From the NCBI GenBank assembly GCA_023014335.1, contig JAECYW010000014.1, forward strand, positions 1,426,001 through 1,490,000: a stretch of DNA of 64,000 nt. Reading direction: 5' to 3'. Made by a program: the position numbers and the translations under genes. Below are positions 22,519-33,853 of this stretch, one piece after another. The notes below the pieces were generated by a model. The model was not told the DNA's origin. It did not search any database and worked only from the letters and a program-made list of their open reading frames with translations. Each line of letters begins with the position of its first letter. Positions within the stretch are counted from its first letter, which is position 1. The stretch is from Galerina marginata. Lineage: Eukaryota; Basidiomycota; Agaricomycetes; Agaricales; Galerinaceae.

Positions 22519-24846
22519 AGCATAAGATAAAATCCACAAACGACAATTCCAAAAGGTTCATAAACACATCACGTGTTATATCTCTTTCATTCTCCTCTTC
22601 ACGTTCCTCTCCTCCTCACCCTTGGCTAGTTCTCTATTATATACTCTGTTCTGCCTAATACCGATGCACGTGCGTCTCGTCCATCACACGTTCTATTCAT
22701 CGCCTACCCAGCGCTCATAAATTTCGGTCAGTCTCTCAGTAACGCGGATGATATTGTGGATGGCAATTTGCGGTCCTACACGTTGTGGCTCGGCACGTCA
22801 TCCCTCGTTTAAACAGCCAGGGTAACCCATGCCTGACGTCAACGTATCGCGGATACAACGCAATGCACCCACTCCGAGTCGCTCACCAATCTTTTTTCCA
22901 CTGCGATTTTTGCAGAAATGCCAACATCTCCATCATAAAAATTTCCACATCGCAGAAAGCCGAGACGAACGCATCGTCCAATATCCTAGTATATTTAGCA
23001 AATCAACCTTCCGAGGACCAAAATGCGACACTAATAGAGCAAGCCTGTCCTCGTTCGTGCGATGACACGGTCGACCGTCGCTCACATGGGTAAGTTTTCA
23101 CTTTACTTGGCTCGTCCGTTCCGGATTCTAAAGATGTTCCGTTACACTTACAAATACAATACTTAGGCCTCTATAACTAGTTCCCGCCTCAAGCCCAAGC
23201 ACTTCAACCGCCTATCATGACTAACCCATTACCACCTCAACCACTCCCATCTCTGGTCTGGTCTGGTCTCGCTACTCACGACACCCGTTATCCTTATCCT
23301 TATCTCCAAGCTTCAAGCAATCAACCCGAATGTCGAACGTTGAAGACCCGTCACGGCGGCCCGCTACGCCATCCAACTATCGGTATCCGTGAATACCTCC
23401 ATCCATTAATAAGTATTCATCACCCATCCACCCATCCATCATCATCATTATCAGTGTCATAAATACCCCCAATCACTTCCCTTCACCATTGCGGGCACTA
23501 GTACTGCCAGTCTATTATCGTCGGCGACACGGACAAGACGGGAAACCAAGACAAGACAGGACAGGACAGGACTGCTCGTAAATCTCCGAAATTGCAAGGC
23601 GTCATTCCCATCTCATCCAACTCTGCGCAAACGTCCGCCGGTGGTATTCACAACAAGCAACCCACTTGAGTCTCTTCCCAAATCCCCTTCTGTCATGATC
23701 AAGCCTCTCCTTCCTCCTCTCGGTCTCTCAGCGGAACGAAACGGATTGGATTAGACTGGTCCCAGGAATAACTCACTCGCGAAGTTCATGACTATGTCAA
23801 TCGAAGACCCGGAAAACGTGCTAGAACGTGCTCCTGCCATAGTGATGCTTCTGCACTCATAAAGTTAACCGTAGCCAAGTCCGAGTCTAACCAAACAGGA
23901 GCCCCTTCCAGCTCCCACCTCGAGATGGCGATGGCGTCATCTGCAAATCCACATCGACGAGCGTCGATCGCGCTATCCGTCCGGACTTGGGCTTACTCGA
24001 TACTTACGAGAAGGAACCCCTCACGACGCCCCGAGTGGTTGGCCAGGATCCGGACTCGGACTCCGGAGCAGCTCATTCGCTCTAACTATGTCGGGGCTAT
24101 ACGACGATATCGATACGCCGGCCGCGAAGACAGCTGGAGATAAGGAGTATTGAGCAGAGCAGAGTGGCCTATTTGCGTACACATATATATCCTCGAGTAT
24201 ATATCCTTACTCTATAATATGTATCTAGGCAGCCGATATCATCCAATCCAACTTTTTTTATCTTTCTCCTCTAATTGCAAGCTCACCTGGACCCAAGCTC
24301 TTTGTGCTTCGGCCTCTAGGCTTGAAAACAGTACTAGTGTCAAGTGAGGCTCGGAGCAGCGCACGGAGCGTCAATATTAATGAAATTGATATTGATATCG
24401 ATACACCGCGGTGACTGACGTTGGCTGTAAGGCTGATCTGAGCATTTAGACGCGCGCCTAAGTAATTACTAGTCATTCGACACGAATATGCATCTCCGCA
24501 TACAGCGATATTTTTTGGGAAGGTCTCATCGGCCACTGATCCCTCCAAAGTTGATGTGGACAGCCAGAAATGGCTTCTGTGTGCGAGTGCGCTTGCTTGA
24601 GCTTGAAACCCCCTCTCTGAAAATTCTGTTGACAATGAGCGCCAACGAAATCGTTTTCGGAGGAGAATTCTCGACCTGTGCTCGACCGACCAAATACCTG
24701 CATTGTTTTGCATATTAGCTCTTAGTGTGCACTGAATATCCATAGCGTGCAAAATCCTGAACATCAAAGTAGATTCGTCAATAAGAATAAGTATATCCGA
24801 CCTCAGGCTAAAGCAGCTCCTACATACATACGGTAATGAATCACGA
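22519..24846. other. Intergenic, includes cyclin promoter
   Basis: About 2.3 kb upstream of the cyclin start and downstream of the RING gene. No supported gene was found; the reading frames present are short and lack family motifs. A tandem GACAG/GACAA run lies at about 23530-23573. A stretch of AT-rich alternating sequence (ATTGATATTGATATCGATA) lies near 24384-24402. Confidence 0.5.
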
Positions 24847-25885
24847 TCACGAATACATCCCAGAAAACTCCCGCCGATCCTCCTCTTCACGCTCCTCTCG
24901 CCTCGAATCACCCACACCTGTCCCGAGCCCAGGAAAACTCCCGCTAAACTGCTCGAACAACCCCTCCGGAATCGTCTCGCCATTCCCATCCGCGCTCATC
25001 GCTCGCTGTAACTCCCTCATGCCGCGCGCGAAGTCGGCGTATGCACGGGCGTGTTGGGCGGCGGCGGCGGCGGCGGCGTCTGGTGGTGTTGGCTCTTGGG
25101 CTTGGGCTTGGGGCGTCTGGTCGTCGGCGTCGGGCTGGGCTTGGGCTTGGGCTTCTAGGAGGGGCCGTCGACACATCGGACACGAGTCGTGCTGTATTTT
25201 TTGCGATCACTTAGTCCTATGCCTTTGAGTTTGAATACAGGAGACAGGACGTACGCCACTGCCTATCCATTTAGAAATGCTGTTCAAGGATAAACACGCT
25301 TGGTGAGCCCGTCGTGCAGACGGTCGTCCACAACAAAAAAACAACAACTCACTCGCGCCGACAAAACATATGTCCACACTGCCATGTCTTATCAAGCTTC
25401 GTCACGCCGAGCTCTTCGACGGGGTGGGCGGGCGTGTCCATGACCAAGGCCATTTCTTCCTCGGTTAGGATTGTGAGATATGGGTTGAAGCAGATGGGGC
25501 AGGAGGAGTCTTGATTAAATAAGAGTGTTTATCAGTATCAGTTTCAGTTTCAGTTTCAGGCGGGGCTCTTTAGAGGCCAAAACTTGAAGCCACGCACCTT
25601 TCTCTCCTAGCGTTATGAGCTGCTTCTCTTCTATCCTCGGCAGGTCTTCGAGGAGCTTCGTTATTTGCCTGCACAAAAGTAGCTTCCGTAGGTCAGCATC
25701 CAGAAATGCACTCGGAACCAAAAAAAGGCGCGTCGTCAAGACTCGAACTTGAAAGCGGGACGTGGTACGTACGAGTGTGACAGACGCCCGGGTGGTATGT
25801 CCAACTGCAAGGCATCTACCATCCGCCTGAGGTGTTCGGCGAGAGATCCTTGTGTTAGTAGTGTTTCGAGGGAGGGAGTGTCCAT
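24847..25885 (-). CDS. RING-finger (C3HC4) protein, probable E3 ubiquitin ligase, 236 aa
   Basis: Five exons (25885-25773, 25668-25598, 25509-25353, 25279-25255, 25191-24847) give 236 aa. The fourth exon is only 25 nt. The N-terminus (MDTPSLETLLTQGSLAEHLRR) is helical. The RING finger runs from C65 to C129: CPIC at 65-68, a 37-residue loop, CGHMFCRRDISKWI at 106-119, then CPMC at 126-129. This matches C3HC4 spacing with a long first loop. The finger is split over three exons and is only visible after splicing. The C-terminal ~100 residues contain an Ala/Gln-rich stretch (QAQAQ, a poly-Ala run) and a Glu/Arg-rich end. RING proteins of this type usually transfer ubiquitin from an E2. The substrate cannot be inferred. 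Intron 2 holds a (CAGTTT) tandem repeat. Confidence 0.85.
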
Positions 25886-26837
25886 AATGCCTGTTGAGGG
25901 AAGTAGAATACTGAAGTTAGGGTCGAAGTAGACTGACGCGTCCTACTAATAGGTGTGGGAAAATAATCACGGCCTCGGCCTGAGCTTCCGTTTGGGTTGG
26001 GTTCTCTTGACCTTGAATTTTGGTTAGATGTTTTGCGACTACTTACTTACACACCCTGTCTCCTCTCATGACGGCTTGTATATTTATTTTGAATAGAAAT
26101 AATGTCCTTCTTGGGTTGTAGTATGTTTGATGGCCTGATAACATGACAAAAAGCCAATGGGAATATATTGGAGAATATATGATGATTTTATAGGCAAATG
26201 CCAGGAGTTGAGACAAGCGAATGCGTGTCGGGAGTAGCTAGATGAATCTAGAAAGAACTTTGGTGCGTTCCGAAGACTGTTCTCCTCGTCTGCTAAGCCT
26301 CCTCAACCCCCGCTCTCCCTAGGCCATACAGGCAGCTCCCTTCCGACACCGTATAGAAGCGACATCTAAATATCAGTAGCACCAGAATCACTCGTTTGAC
26401 TCTTGGTTTATTGTGTTGTAAGCGTAGAGCGATCCCGATATGAAAGGATTCTGTCGTTCGGACATCTCTATATTGAAAAGGTCATTATGTCGAGCTCAGC
26501 GAGAACCCAGACCTCTCAGCGGTCGTGAGCCTGCGTGCATCTCTCTTCAAAATTCCAACTTGTTTCGCATCGGAATCTGGTTTCCACCGACCGGCCAACC
26601 TTGTTGTATTCCACGTCGGTGGCCAACCCTTTTAGTAATACACCGTCAGCCAAGCGTTATTTTTGAGTTGGGACTAAACCATCGAATCTTTGGTGATCGA
26701 GCATAATCCTCGCTTCAGTGATATCCAAGGCTGTTGCTACCTGAAACTAGAAACAATACAAATGAATTAGAATCTTGCCGATGCAATATATCTTGTCCAA
26801 AGTAAACAACATACTCGAAATATGGTATTCCAGCCTT
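25886..26837. other. Intergenic between RING and kinase genes
   Basis: Upstream region of the RING gene and 3' flank of the kinase gene, 952 bp. No gene or repeat was recognised. Confidence 0.5.
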
Positions 26838-28394
26838 CTAATCAACTCCAGCAAACCATGGATCTGCAAGCAATTCTTCTGCACTAGCTCGATCTGCAGG
26901 ATCAAGGCGCAAACACCGTCTCATGAGCGCCGCGGTGGATAGGATGTCAGATTCTTGAATGACGTTATAAACTCTGATAGATAACTCGAATGGATAGTTG
27001 ATGAGATCTGGATCAGCCCTCAAGTTGCCTGAACGATACGACAGTGTTCAACGGCCTGTGGTTGGGATGAGGACATAAAACAACTGACAGGTAGAATCGA
27101 AGTATTTTCCAGCTAACCGACCAGCGGAGAGTTGTTCTTCACTAAAATCTTCGCCCGTATAGCATATCATTTGGAATAGGATATTTTCAGTCTCGTCAAG
27201 TTTCAGTTTGGGACCTGGTTCATATTTGAAAAGCCCTCGGCTAGTGACGAGTTCAAAAATCTAAGACGCGCAAGATCATGAAACAGTTCGAAAGGTAACA
27301 AGCACTTACCAGGCATCCGAATGTCCATATGTCCACCTTTTCGTTCCAGGGCCCACCGATGAAAATTTCAGGCGGACGGAGTGGATATGCGGTGATTTCG
27401 TCGATTTGATGATTGGTGATTGGCTGGGCTGCAAGTAAGGTTATTGGTTTGCGATAGTTAGCAATCAGTCAGAAAACTACCGCTTCCAAAGTCGGCAACA
27501 ACATATGTGCGCTTCATGGCTTCCGCCAAAGTTGGAACTGGAAGTGGTTGTGACACTGCAGCTCGAACGATACCATCCTGAGAGACTTCGGGAGGATGAC
27601 GACAAGCAGGTTCAGAATCGAGAAGCTTGTCAATTTCGGTGGTAGACATCCCAGTATCAAAGAAGATATTGTCATGTTTAAGATCAGTATGGACAACACC
27701 ACATCGATGAGCGTGAGCTATCCCACGAAGCACATGAAGGAGAATCCTCTTGGCAAGTCGAAGAGGGAAGACTTTGCCGTTTTGCTGCTCATGGAGAGAC
27801 CTGACGTCTCCGCCAAGGAGTTGAGTGACCAAGCATAGATGTTCACCGGCACTACCTTTCCCAGGTTCGGTGAAGCTAGAGAGGAGCTTTAAGCAATAGG
27901 GTGACGTGTTGGATGATCTAGAGAGAAGTCTGAGAGCTTCAGGCTCCCAAACCAGACCTCGGCGGATAAGACCAGTGGTATAGCCAGTGAGCCCTTTGAC
28001 GGCTACGAATTCGTCTTTTCTAAAAAGGTGAGTGAGATAACTTGAAAAAAACTTATAGGAAGTACTTTTGATCGCGGGCCAGCCAGGTGCTCGAGCTCAT
28101 GCCCCATCCAAGCTTCCGGACAATGATATATCGTTTATCGGGTCCGATAGCCTCGCCAAACTCGAACTGCGGCCAACCATACCCATCTGAAGCTGGCAAG
28201 CCCAACGGTTCCTGGACGAACGTCAAGTCGACACAGACCTTCCCGTCTGCCCCGATAGAAATATGTTGGTTAGTGGGTTCGCCAGAGATTCCAGCGTCTG
28301 CAGACGTCTTGAGGTTTCTGAAGAATGCCGTAGAGGACGAAGGACCTCGATGGGAGGGAAATCGAAGGAGACACAATGTCGTCGAACGAAGCAT
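26838..28394 (-). CDS. SRPK-type serine/threonine protein kinase, 449 aa
   Basis: Five exons (28394-28066, 28019-27481, 27428-27310, 27260-27089, 27028-26838) give 449 aa. Visible kinase motifs in order: glycine loop KLGWGMSSSTWLARD, ATP-binding Lys in EFVAVKG, catalytic loop HTDLKHDNIFF near residue 220, ADFGSAQ, PLRPPEIFIGG (APE equivalent), and VDIWTFGC. The GWG...S..W loop and HTDLK are the signature of SR-protein kinases. The insert between lobes is short. The canonical Pro after HTDLK is replaced by His. The first ~35 residues (MLRSTTLCLLRFPSHRG...) are basic, Ser-rich and lack acidic residues, so a mitochondrial presequence is possible; agaric genomes carry many SRPK-like kinases with such starts. 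ATG 28394 is the first in frame; upstream only a GTG is available. SR-protein phosphorylation is family knowledge, not shown here. Confidence 0.88.
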
Positions 28395-29605
28395 AGATCG
28401 CCCGAATTTAGGCCACGAACAGTCGCGGACGGACACAAAAATATCTTCGTCAAGTTTTCGTCGTCGTCGTCGTCGTCGTGCTGCCTGGTGTTCGCCTTCG
28501 CTGCAGATTTTGAAGGCTGAGGAGCTGAAATTCTTGACAAAAAGTTACCCACACAGACAAATGGATAACAATAAACGAGAATTAAAATAAAAACCTTCAA
28601 CTTTATGTAAGAGGTTGTTTGAAAGAAAGAGGAAGAAACTTGGCAAAAGACGGAAAGAACAAAAAAGTAAAGATACAAAACCAAGCACCGTTTGCCTGCT
28701 TCCACTCGGCTTCTCTCTCTCCCGCTTCCGCCGTTGTTCCGCCGTACACCCAGGCTGGTAAAGGAAAATCCAGAGTGCAGGGAGAGTCGGAAAAATCATG
28801 AGTAGCTCGAGGTTCCCTCCGTTGGAAGAAGTGGCCATGGACGCGAGCTTCCCATTTGGACCCTATGTGATGGACCCAATTCCAACAGTTAATTTTGACC
28901 CGGAAATCTTCCTACCTCCCAGTCGGCTTTTCAGTGGATTCAGGTTGAAATGAAGGCTGTTTAAACTTCTATGTCCAATGCTGGGGAAGGGGGTCATCGC
29001 GATTCGTGATCATAAAATGTGCCAAGTTACAATAAAAAAGAGAATTATGCCTATTGTAGTACAGGTACAAATACACAAAGCAAAGCTTGAATTCGACCGG
29101 TCGCGCGGGTATGTCTGTACTTACTATGGGTGAAGAGGAGACGAAGAGAATGAGAAAATGAGAGGGGATGATGAATCTACGATGGGAAGGGAATTCCGTG
29201 AAAGAAAGTGGGCAAGTTCAAGGAGAGTGAAAAGGACAGCCGGAGGAGGGAACGGATACGCGTGGATAAAGTATCGTAGCTCGCAGAAACAACCTGGGCC
29301 ACAGATAAAGCAGCCTATTAAAAGGTAGTAGTCGGCCTCAAGAATCACAAAAGACAAGAAAAGGACTGTCTAACTAATATGCCATGCCGAAAGGGTTTCT
29401 TGTAGTTGTTGGATGATGATGGGTGAACGAAAATGAATGGATGGCTGAAGGAACGAGGGGCTGATTAACAGCTATCCGTATCTGACTTGCTCCGATGCAT
29501 ACTGTATGGTGGTATGGTGTCGATGGCGGTATTATGCAATGCGATGTAATAAAAATTAGACGCCGGCTGGGGCTTTAGGATGCCTGAAGCAGAGAAGAAA
29601 GGAAA
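28395..29605. other. Intergenic between kinase and LIS1 genes
   Basis: 1.2 kb holding the kinase promoter and LIS1 3' flank. A CGT trinucleotide run lies at about 28463-28480. No gene is supported; a 51-codon ORF at 28798-28953 was considered and left out. Confidence 0.5.
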
Positions 29606-31460
29606 CTACGGTCTCCAGATCTTGACTAGCTATAGGGCGGAAAACGTCAAGTTAGAAGAGGTACGGAGCGTATAGGGGCTATCGACCAGAGGTACCTTGT
29701 CCGTCCCGCCTGTCGCAACAACATTCACAATCCGATCCGTCTCGTCGCTACCTTCTGTCACAGGTGTTGGACCCCATGCGACACATTGGACGAAAGGACT
29801 ATGTGCTTCAACTAGATAGAACATTAGAACTGGATCGGGGGGAAAGGCATCGGCGTACTCTTCTTTAGGCATCGACCAGTTTTCAGATCCCATATACGCA
29901 ACGTGTGATCGTCAGCAGCGGACAACAAGAATTTGCCACAGGGATGGAATGCGAGGGCTTGCACCCAACCATCGTGACCAACCTATCGTCTCAAGTTCAA
30001 AAAGTGGCTGCAAAGCATCGCTATGGAGAACTTACAAAGGTCCATAAACACTGGCCCCGCAACGCATCCCAAAGCTTAATCGTCTTATCTCTTGATCCAG
30101 TCAGGACGAATGATATTCCTAAGGAATCCACCTTTGCTGATTGGACATTCGCGGGCTGAGAAAGTCACGAGGAAAAGGCTTAGCACAATGACGTAGATGG
30201 ACACTGGGGGTTGGCATTACCAGAGCAACCAGCTCTCTAACAGCTGGAATGCATGCTTGAGGGACAAACACGGCACATTCGATTCGATTGTCGTGTCCTC
30301 GCATCTCCGTTTTCAGAGCGGCGCTTTCCATGTCGGTGATTCGGGCAGTCTTAATTGTTTCCCGTTGGCTTGTGGTCCAATGAGAAGGAAAAATCGACGT
30401 ACATGATCGTCTGAGCACGTTAAGAGCAACCGCCCATCGGCGCTCGGCAACGCTGAACGAATCCACTCTGTATGGGGCTTCAACACTTTTACACAGTGAC
30501 TGCAGAAGTCCAGGAGTCAATATCCAATTACGCCTATAGTAGGGCACAACACACCTTGTATGTACATCCCAGACTCGTACTGTGTTGTCTCTACTCGCAG
30601 ATATCAGCTGGTTGTCTCCTGGAAGAAAATTCACGCTTGATATGGAGTGTTCGTGACCGCGTAGTGTTGCATAATTCTTGTAATCGTCAGGGACATTCCA
30701 TAGCTTGATGAAAAGGTCGTCAGAGCAAGTCGCTATATTCATTAGTAAAACCAACGTCGAATGGAGATAGCATGGATTGACACGAACCTAAAACCTTGCC
30801 TGTTGAATCATATTGACAATCGGAAACAGCTTTCGTATGGCTCTTCAACGTCCGCTCGCATTCGCCCGTATCCCAGTCCCAAACTTTGACCGTTGCATCT
30901 ACAGACGCGGAGGCCAGCACGGAATATAGGGGATGAAAGCTGACTGCGTTTATTTTGTCGCGATGGCCGATGAGCGTGTGCTTGGGTGTCGAAGTGGGTA
31001 TCCATTCTTTATTGACGCGTTTTGAGCTGTCCGACGCGGTAGGTCCGGCGTTCGCCAACTCTTCGTGTGCTTGCGCCAACCGTGCTTCGAGGTCCATGAC
31101 CTAGGGTCGGTCAGATTTGTCAAATAAGGGGTAGGTTGGTGATCATGCCATACCTTCCTCTGCATTCGGATAATACTCGTCCATTTTTTCACCAATAACC
31201 CACTCGCCGGGGATGTAGGATCTGGCGTAAATTCCGCCTTATCAATAAGTCAGTCAAAGCTTAGATACGAGAGAACCACGCCTAACGTACGAGTTCAGGA
31301 GCTTCTGAACGAAATTCGTTGAATGTTTTCGTAAAACCGGCATTGTAGAGGTAATCTAACATCGATTTGTGCCTAGTTTAGTCGATGTTAGACATTCATT
31401 TATGGGATTGTTCCAAAGCGCGTACAGATCCAGTTGTTGCCGGCTTGATAGCTGCGCCAT
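29606..31460 (-). CDS. PAC1: LIS1/PAC1, dynein-regulating nuclear distribution protein, 433 aa
   Basis: WD40 protein that binds the dynein motor and supports nuclear migration and spindle positioning. Eleven exons (31460-31426, 31372-31291, 31237-31154, 31100-30788, 30732-30555, 30499-30403, 30349-30221, 30155-30036, 29982-29859, 29811-29696, 29629-29606) sum to 433 aa plus stop, close to the ~410-460 of the family. The LisH motif is at about residues 8-38 ([16 protein letters not shown]), a coiled coil at about 60-90, then seven WD repeats. Examples are [81 protein letters not shown] and [14 protein letters not shown]. The protein ends LVKIWRP. The last exon is only 24 nt. The start codon lies 325 bp from that of a divergent F-box-like gene. 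Confidence 0.96.
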
Positions 31461-31785
31461 TGTGATAAGTTTTTGTCCAAGGAGCAACAATGATCGTTTC
31501 TGTTCAAGTTTCCTCGGTATCGGCTTAGTCAGTCAAATCCAAACATAGGCATCATGATCACCGTTGCCGTTCCCCTTTCTTGATCTTTCTCCTCATTGGT
31601 CAGAAACAGTCTAAAATGACTATTTCTCTGGAACAAAATCTTCTCCACAGACAGTCTGTGTTTAGAATAAGTTGAGGTCTACGCAACATTCAAATGATCT
31701 GACGACGGCCGTCGCTTGAATTTTCCTTCTGACAGTCATCAACCCATTACTCGCAGCCCGCACGACACCTTACTTTCCACTCAGC
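31461..31785. promoter_or_regulatory. Divergent promoter region, LIS1 / F-box-like gene
   Basis: 325 bp separates two head-to-head start codons, so promoter elements of both genes must lie here or overlap transcribed leaders. No specific factor site was recognised. Confidence 0.5.
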
Positions 31786-33292
31786 ATGAAATCTTTAGAT
31801 CTGAATGAGGACAACCTTCAGCTTCCGCAGGAATTGATAGACGACATTATCGACATCCTCAGTGCGCAGGAGAGTTGGCAGGCTGTAGCACAATGTCTCC
31901 TTGTCGGGCGATCGTTCGTCGTCCGCGCCAGGCGCCACCTCTTTTCCAAAATCAGCACCCGAGAATATGCATTTCCTTCTCCAGGCCTTGGAGATGCAGA
32001 GAAAATTGACGGTCTACTGGAAATCCTTCAAGAGGATCCGCTGCGCGACTCTGACCCCTTGGCTCTGCAAGTGCGCAGTCTAAGGCTGTCGATGTTTCCC
32101 GCCTCAGAGACATACTCTGGCCCAGTTACACGCAAACCCGAGGAGTGGAATGCTCAACGGCAGAATTTGCGCTATGTCCTCGAGAGACTCCCTAATCTTC
32201 ACACCTTTGGCCTTGAATTTACCGCCCTTATGGACTGGAATTCCATTCAGACAAGGATGTATGTTGGTATAGCCAAGGTGGCCGAATCTTCCCAGCTGAC
32301 CACACTCCAACTCACCAACATCTACCACTTCTCCCCCGAACATGTTCTCGCTCGCTGCGTAAATCTCCGTGATTTGCGTTTGGACAACATTTGGAATGTG
32401 GCACCGTCTGCATTTTCAACCATAAACTTTGGATCAGGTGCAGATCCTATCAGGCAACATCATGATCACCCGAAGTGGCATCCCAAAAGCCTGCAAAGTT
32501 TGCAGCATATTGAGACCAAATGTGCTGGTGATGTATTCGTTGGCATCATGTTAGCAAAGCGTGACAAACTCCTTGTATCGCCTCTATCCCAAATGAGATC
32601 CTTTACGCTCACCGTCTCTCGTGATCGATCTGTGCCCGAGTGGGAGGCAATGAAGTGCGCGGCATCGTCCTTGAAACGTTTAGCAGTTTCTGGCCTCGTA
32701 TCCTCGGACAGTAAGTTTGTCGCCTTCTGCCAGTGAAATTGCTATTTCTTAACGGCTGTTGGCACTCCTAGCGACAAGCACATTTCCAGGCCCAATATGT
32801 TTTTCGGTTTTCACCTCCCTCCATACCCTCGTCCTCACCATCAATGTTGAATGTCAAGTTCCCCTCTACAACCTCGCATTCACTCTGCGAAGTATATCAG
32901 AACCGACAACGATAGAAAATGTCATAGTCAATATCCAGGCCACATACTATTTCACCCTGGACACAGAAGATGAATTTTACTCTCTGTATAGGTCAACAAC
33001 CTGGCCAACCATAGACAACGCGCTCACTGGGCCTTCATTCTCGGCCCTTGAGAAAGTACATTTTGATTTCAAATGGCAGTATTGGAGGAACAAATTCTCG
33101 GTCGACGACGACGACGATAACCAGCAAGGTAGCTCCTCGACAAGTGCAGAGCAATCGGATAGAGAACGTTGCAAACGGTCTCAGAAGCAGAAGGACGAGA
33201 TATTGGCAAGGCTGACTAGGAAAACCGAGGCTGCCCTCCCGAAGCTTGCCCACAGCCACCGCATCGAATGTACTTATAACAACCAAAGCTGA
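31786..33292 (+). CDS. F-box-like protein A, 481 aa
   Basis: Two exons (31786-32710, 32772-33292; intron phase 1) encode 481 aa. Near the N-terminus is LPQELIDDIIDILSAQ with a Ser/Cys-containing helix after it (QCLLVGRSFVVRARRHLF), the layout of agaric F-box-like domains. The remainder has scattered leucine-rich stretches (LPNLHTFGLEF, LTTLQLTNIYHF, CVNLRDLRLDNIW) typical of the divergent LRR region that follows. Such proteins are thought to be SCF ubiquitin-ligase adaptors, but the F-box here is weak and substrate recognition is unknown. The N-terminal motif, length and intron position are shared with the genes at 40543 and 44487. The C-terminus is Lys/Glu-rich. Confidence 0.75.
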
Positions 33293-33853
33293 GTTTGCCC
33301 TCGAGGTTTCCTTTCTCCTCATTCAACAAACATATTCTGTTCACCTCGTTACAGTCCTTTCGAACCCCTTTCCTAGAATGCTCTCCCAGAAAATTCCTAC
33401 AATTAGAAGCGAATAAACAATGTTGGAACCTGCAGAACCCTCAGTTATCGTGCCTATCATCTATTGGAAACCTAAATTCACTGGGTAACTTACTTTATCA
33501 AACATTAAGCACCATTTTTATGGTCACCTCCGAGAGAGTTTGTTTGTTCACTTTTTCCGCTCAACGAAAATGCCTCCAACAGGACAAAGTAACGGCTGCG
33601 ACCAACATCGCCCTTTCCGACAGTTTTCCGTCACCGGTGGGATGTCCGAAATTGATACTCCTGAGCATTCATGAATGCGATTGGGGCTTATTGCCCGCCT
33701 CAAACCATACTACTGTTCATAATATCTTCTCAAAATCTCAGTACCCTGGTAATATTTATTTAAATTCGGCATGCCTGGTTTTTGTTGCTTATTTAAAGTC
33801 ATTTTAATTTGTTAAACAAATTCTGTTACTCTGAAACTATCAGTCCTCGTAAA
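33293..33853. other. Convergent intergenic region
   Basis: 561 bp between the stop codons of F-box-like gene A and the membrane-protein gene. One open frame crosses it on the plus strand but its composition does not resemble a gene. Nothing else was seen. Confidence 0.5.

Noticed and set aside
24258..24989. Minus-strand frame of about 240 codons overlapping the 3' end of the RING gene
   Set aside because: It overlaps the supported RING exon, lacks any motif and has the Arg/Ser/Leu-rich look of a non-coding frame.
28798..28953. 51-codon ORF starting MSSSRFPPLEEVAM
   Set aside because: It has an ATG and reasonable composition, but no known family, no neighbouring exon that joins it, and it lies in the kinase promoter region. 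Chance is not excluded.
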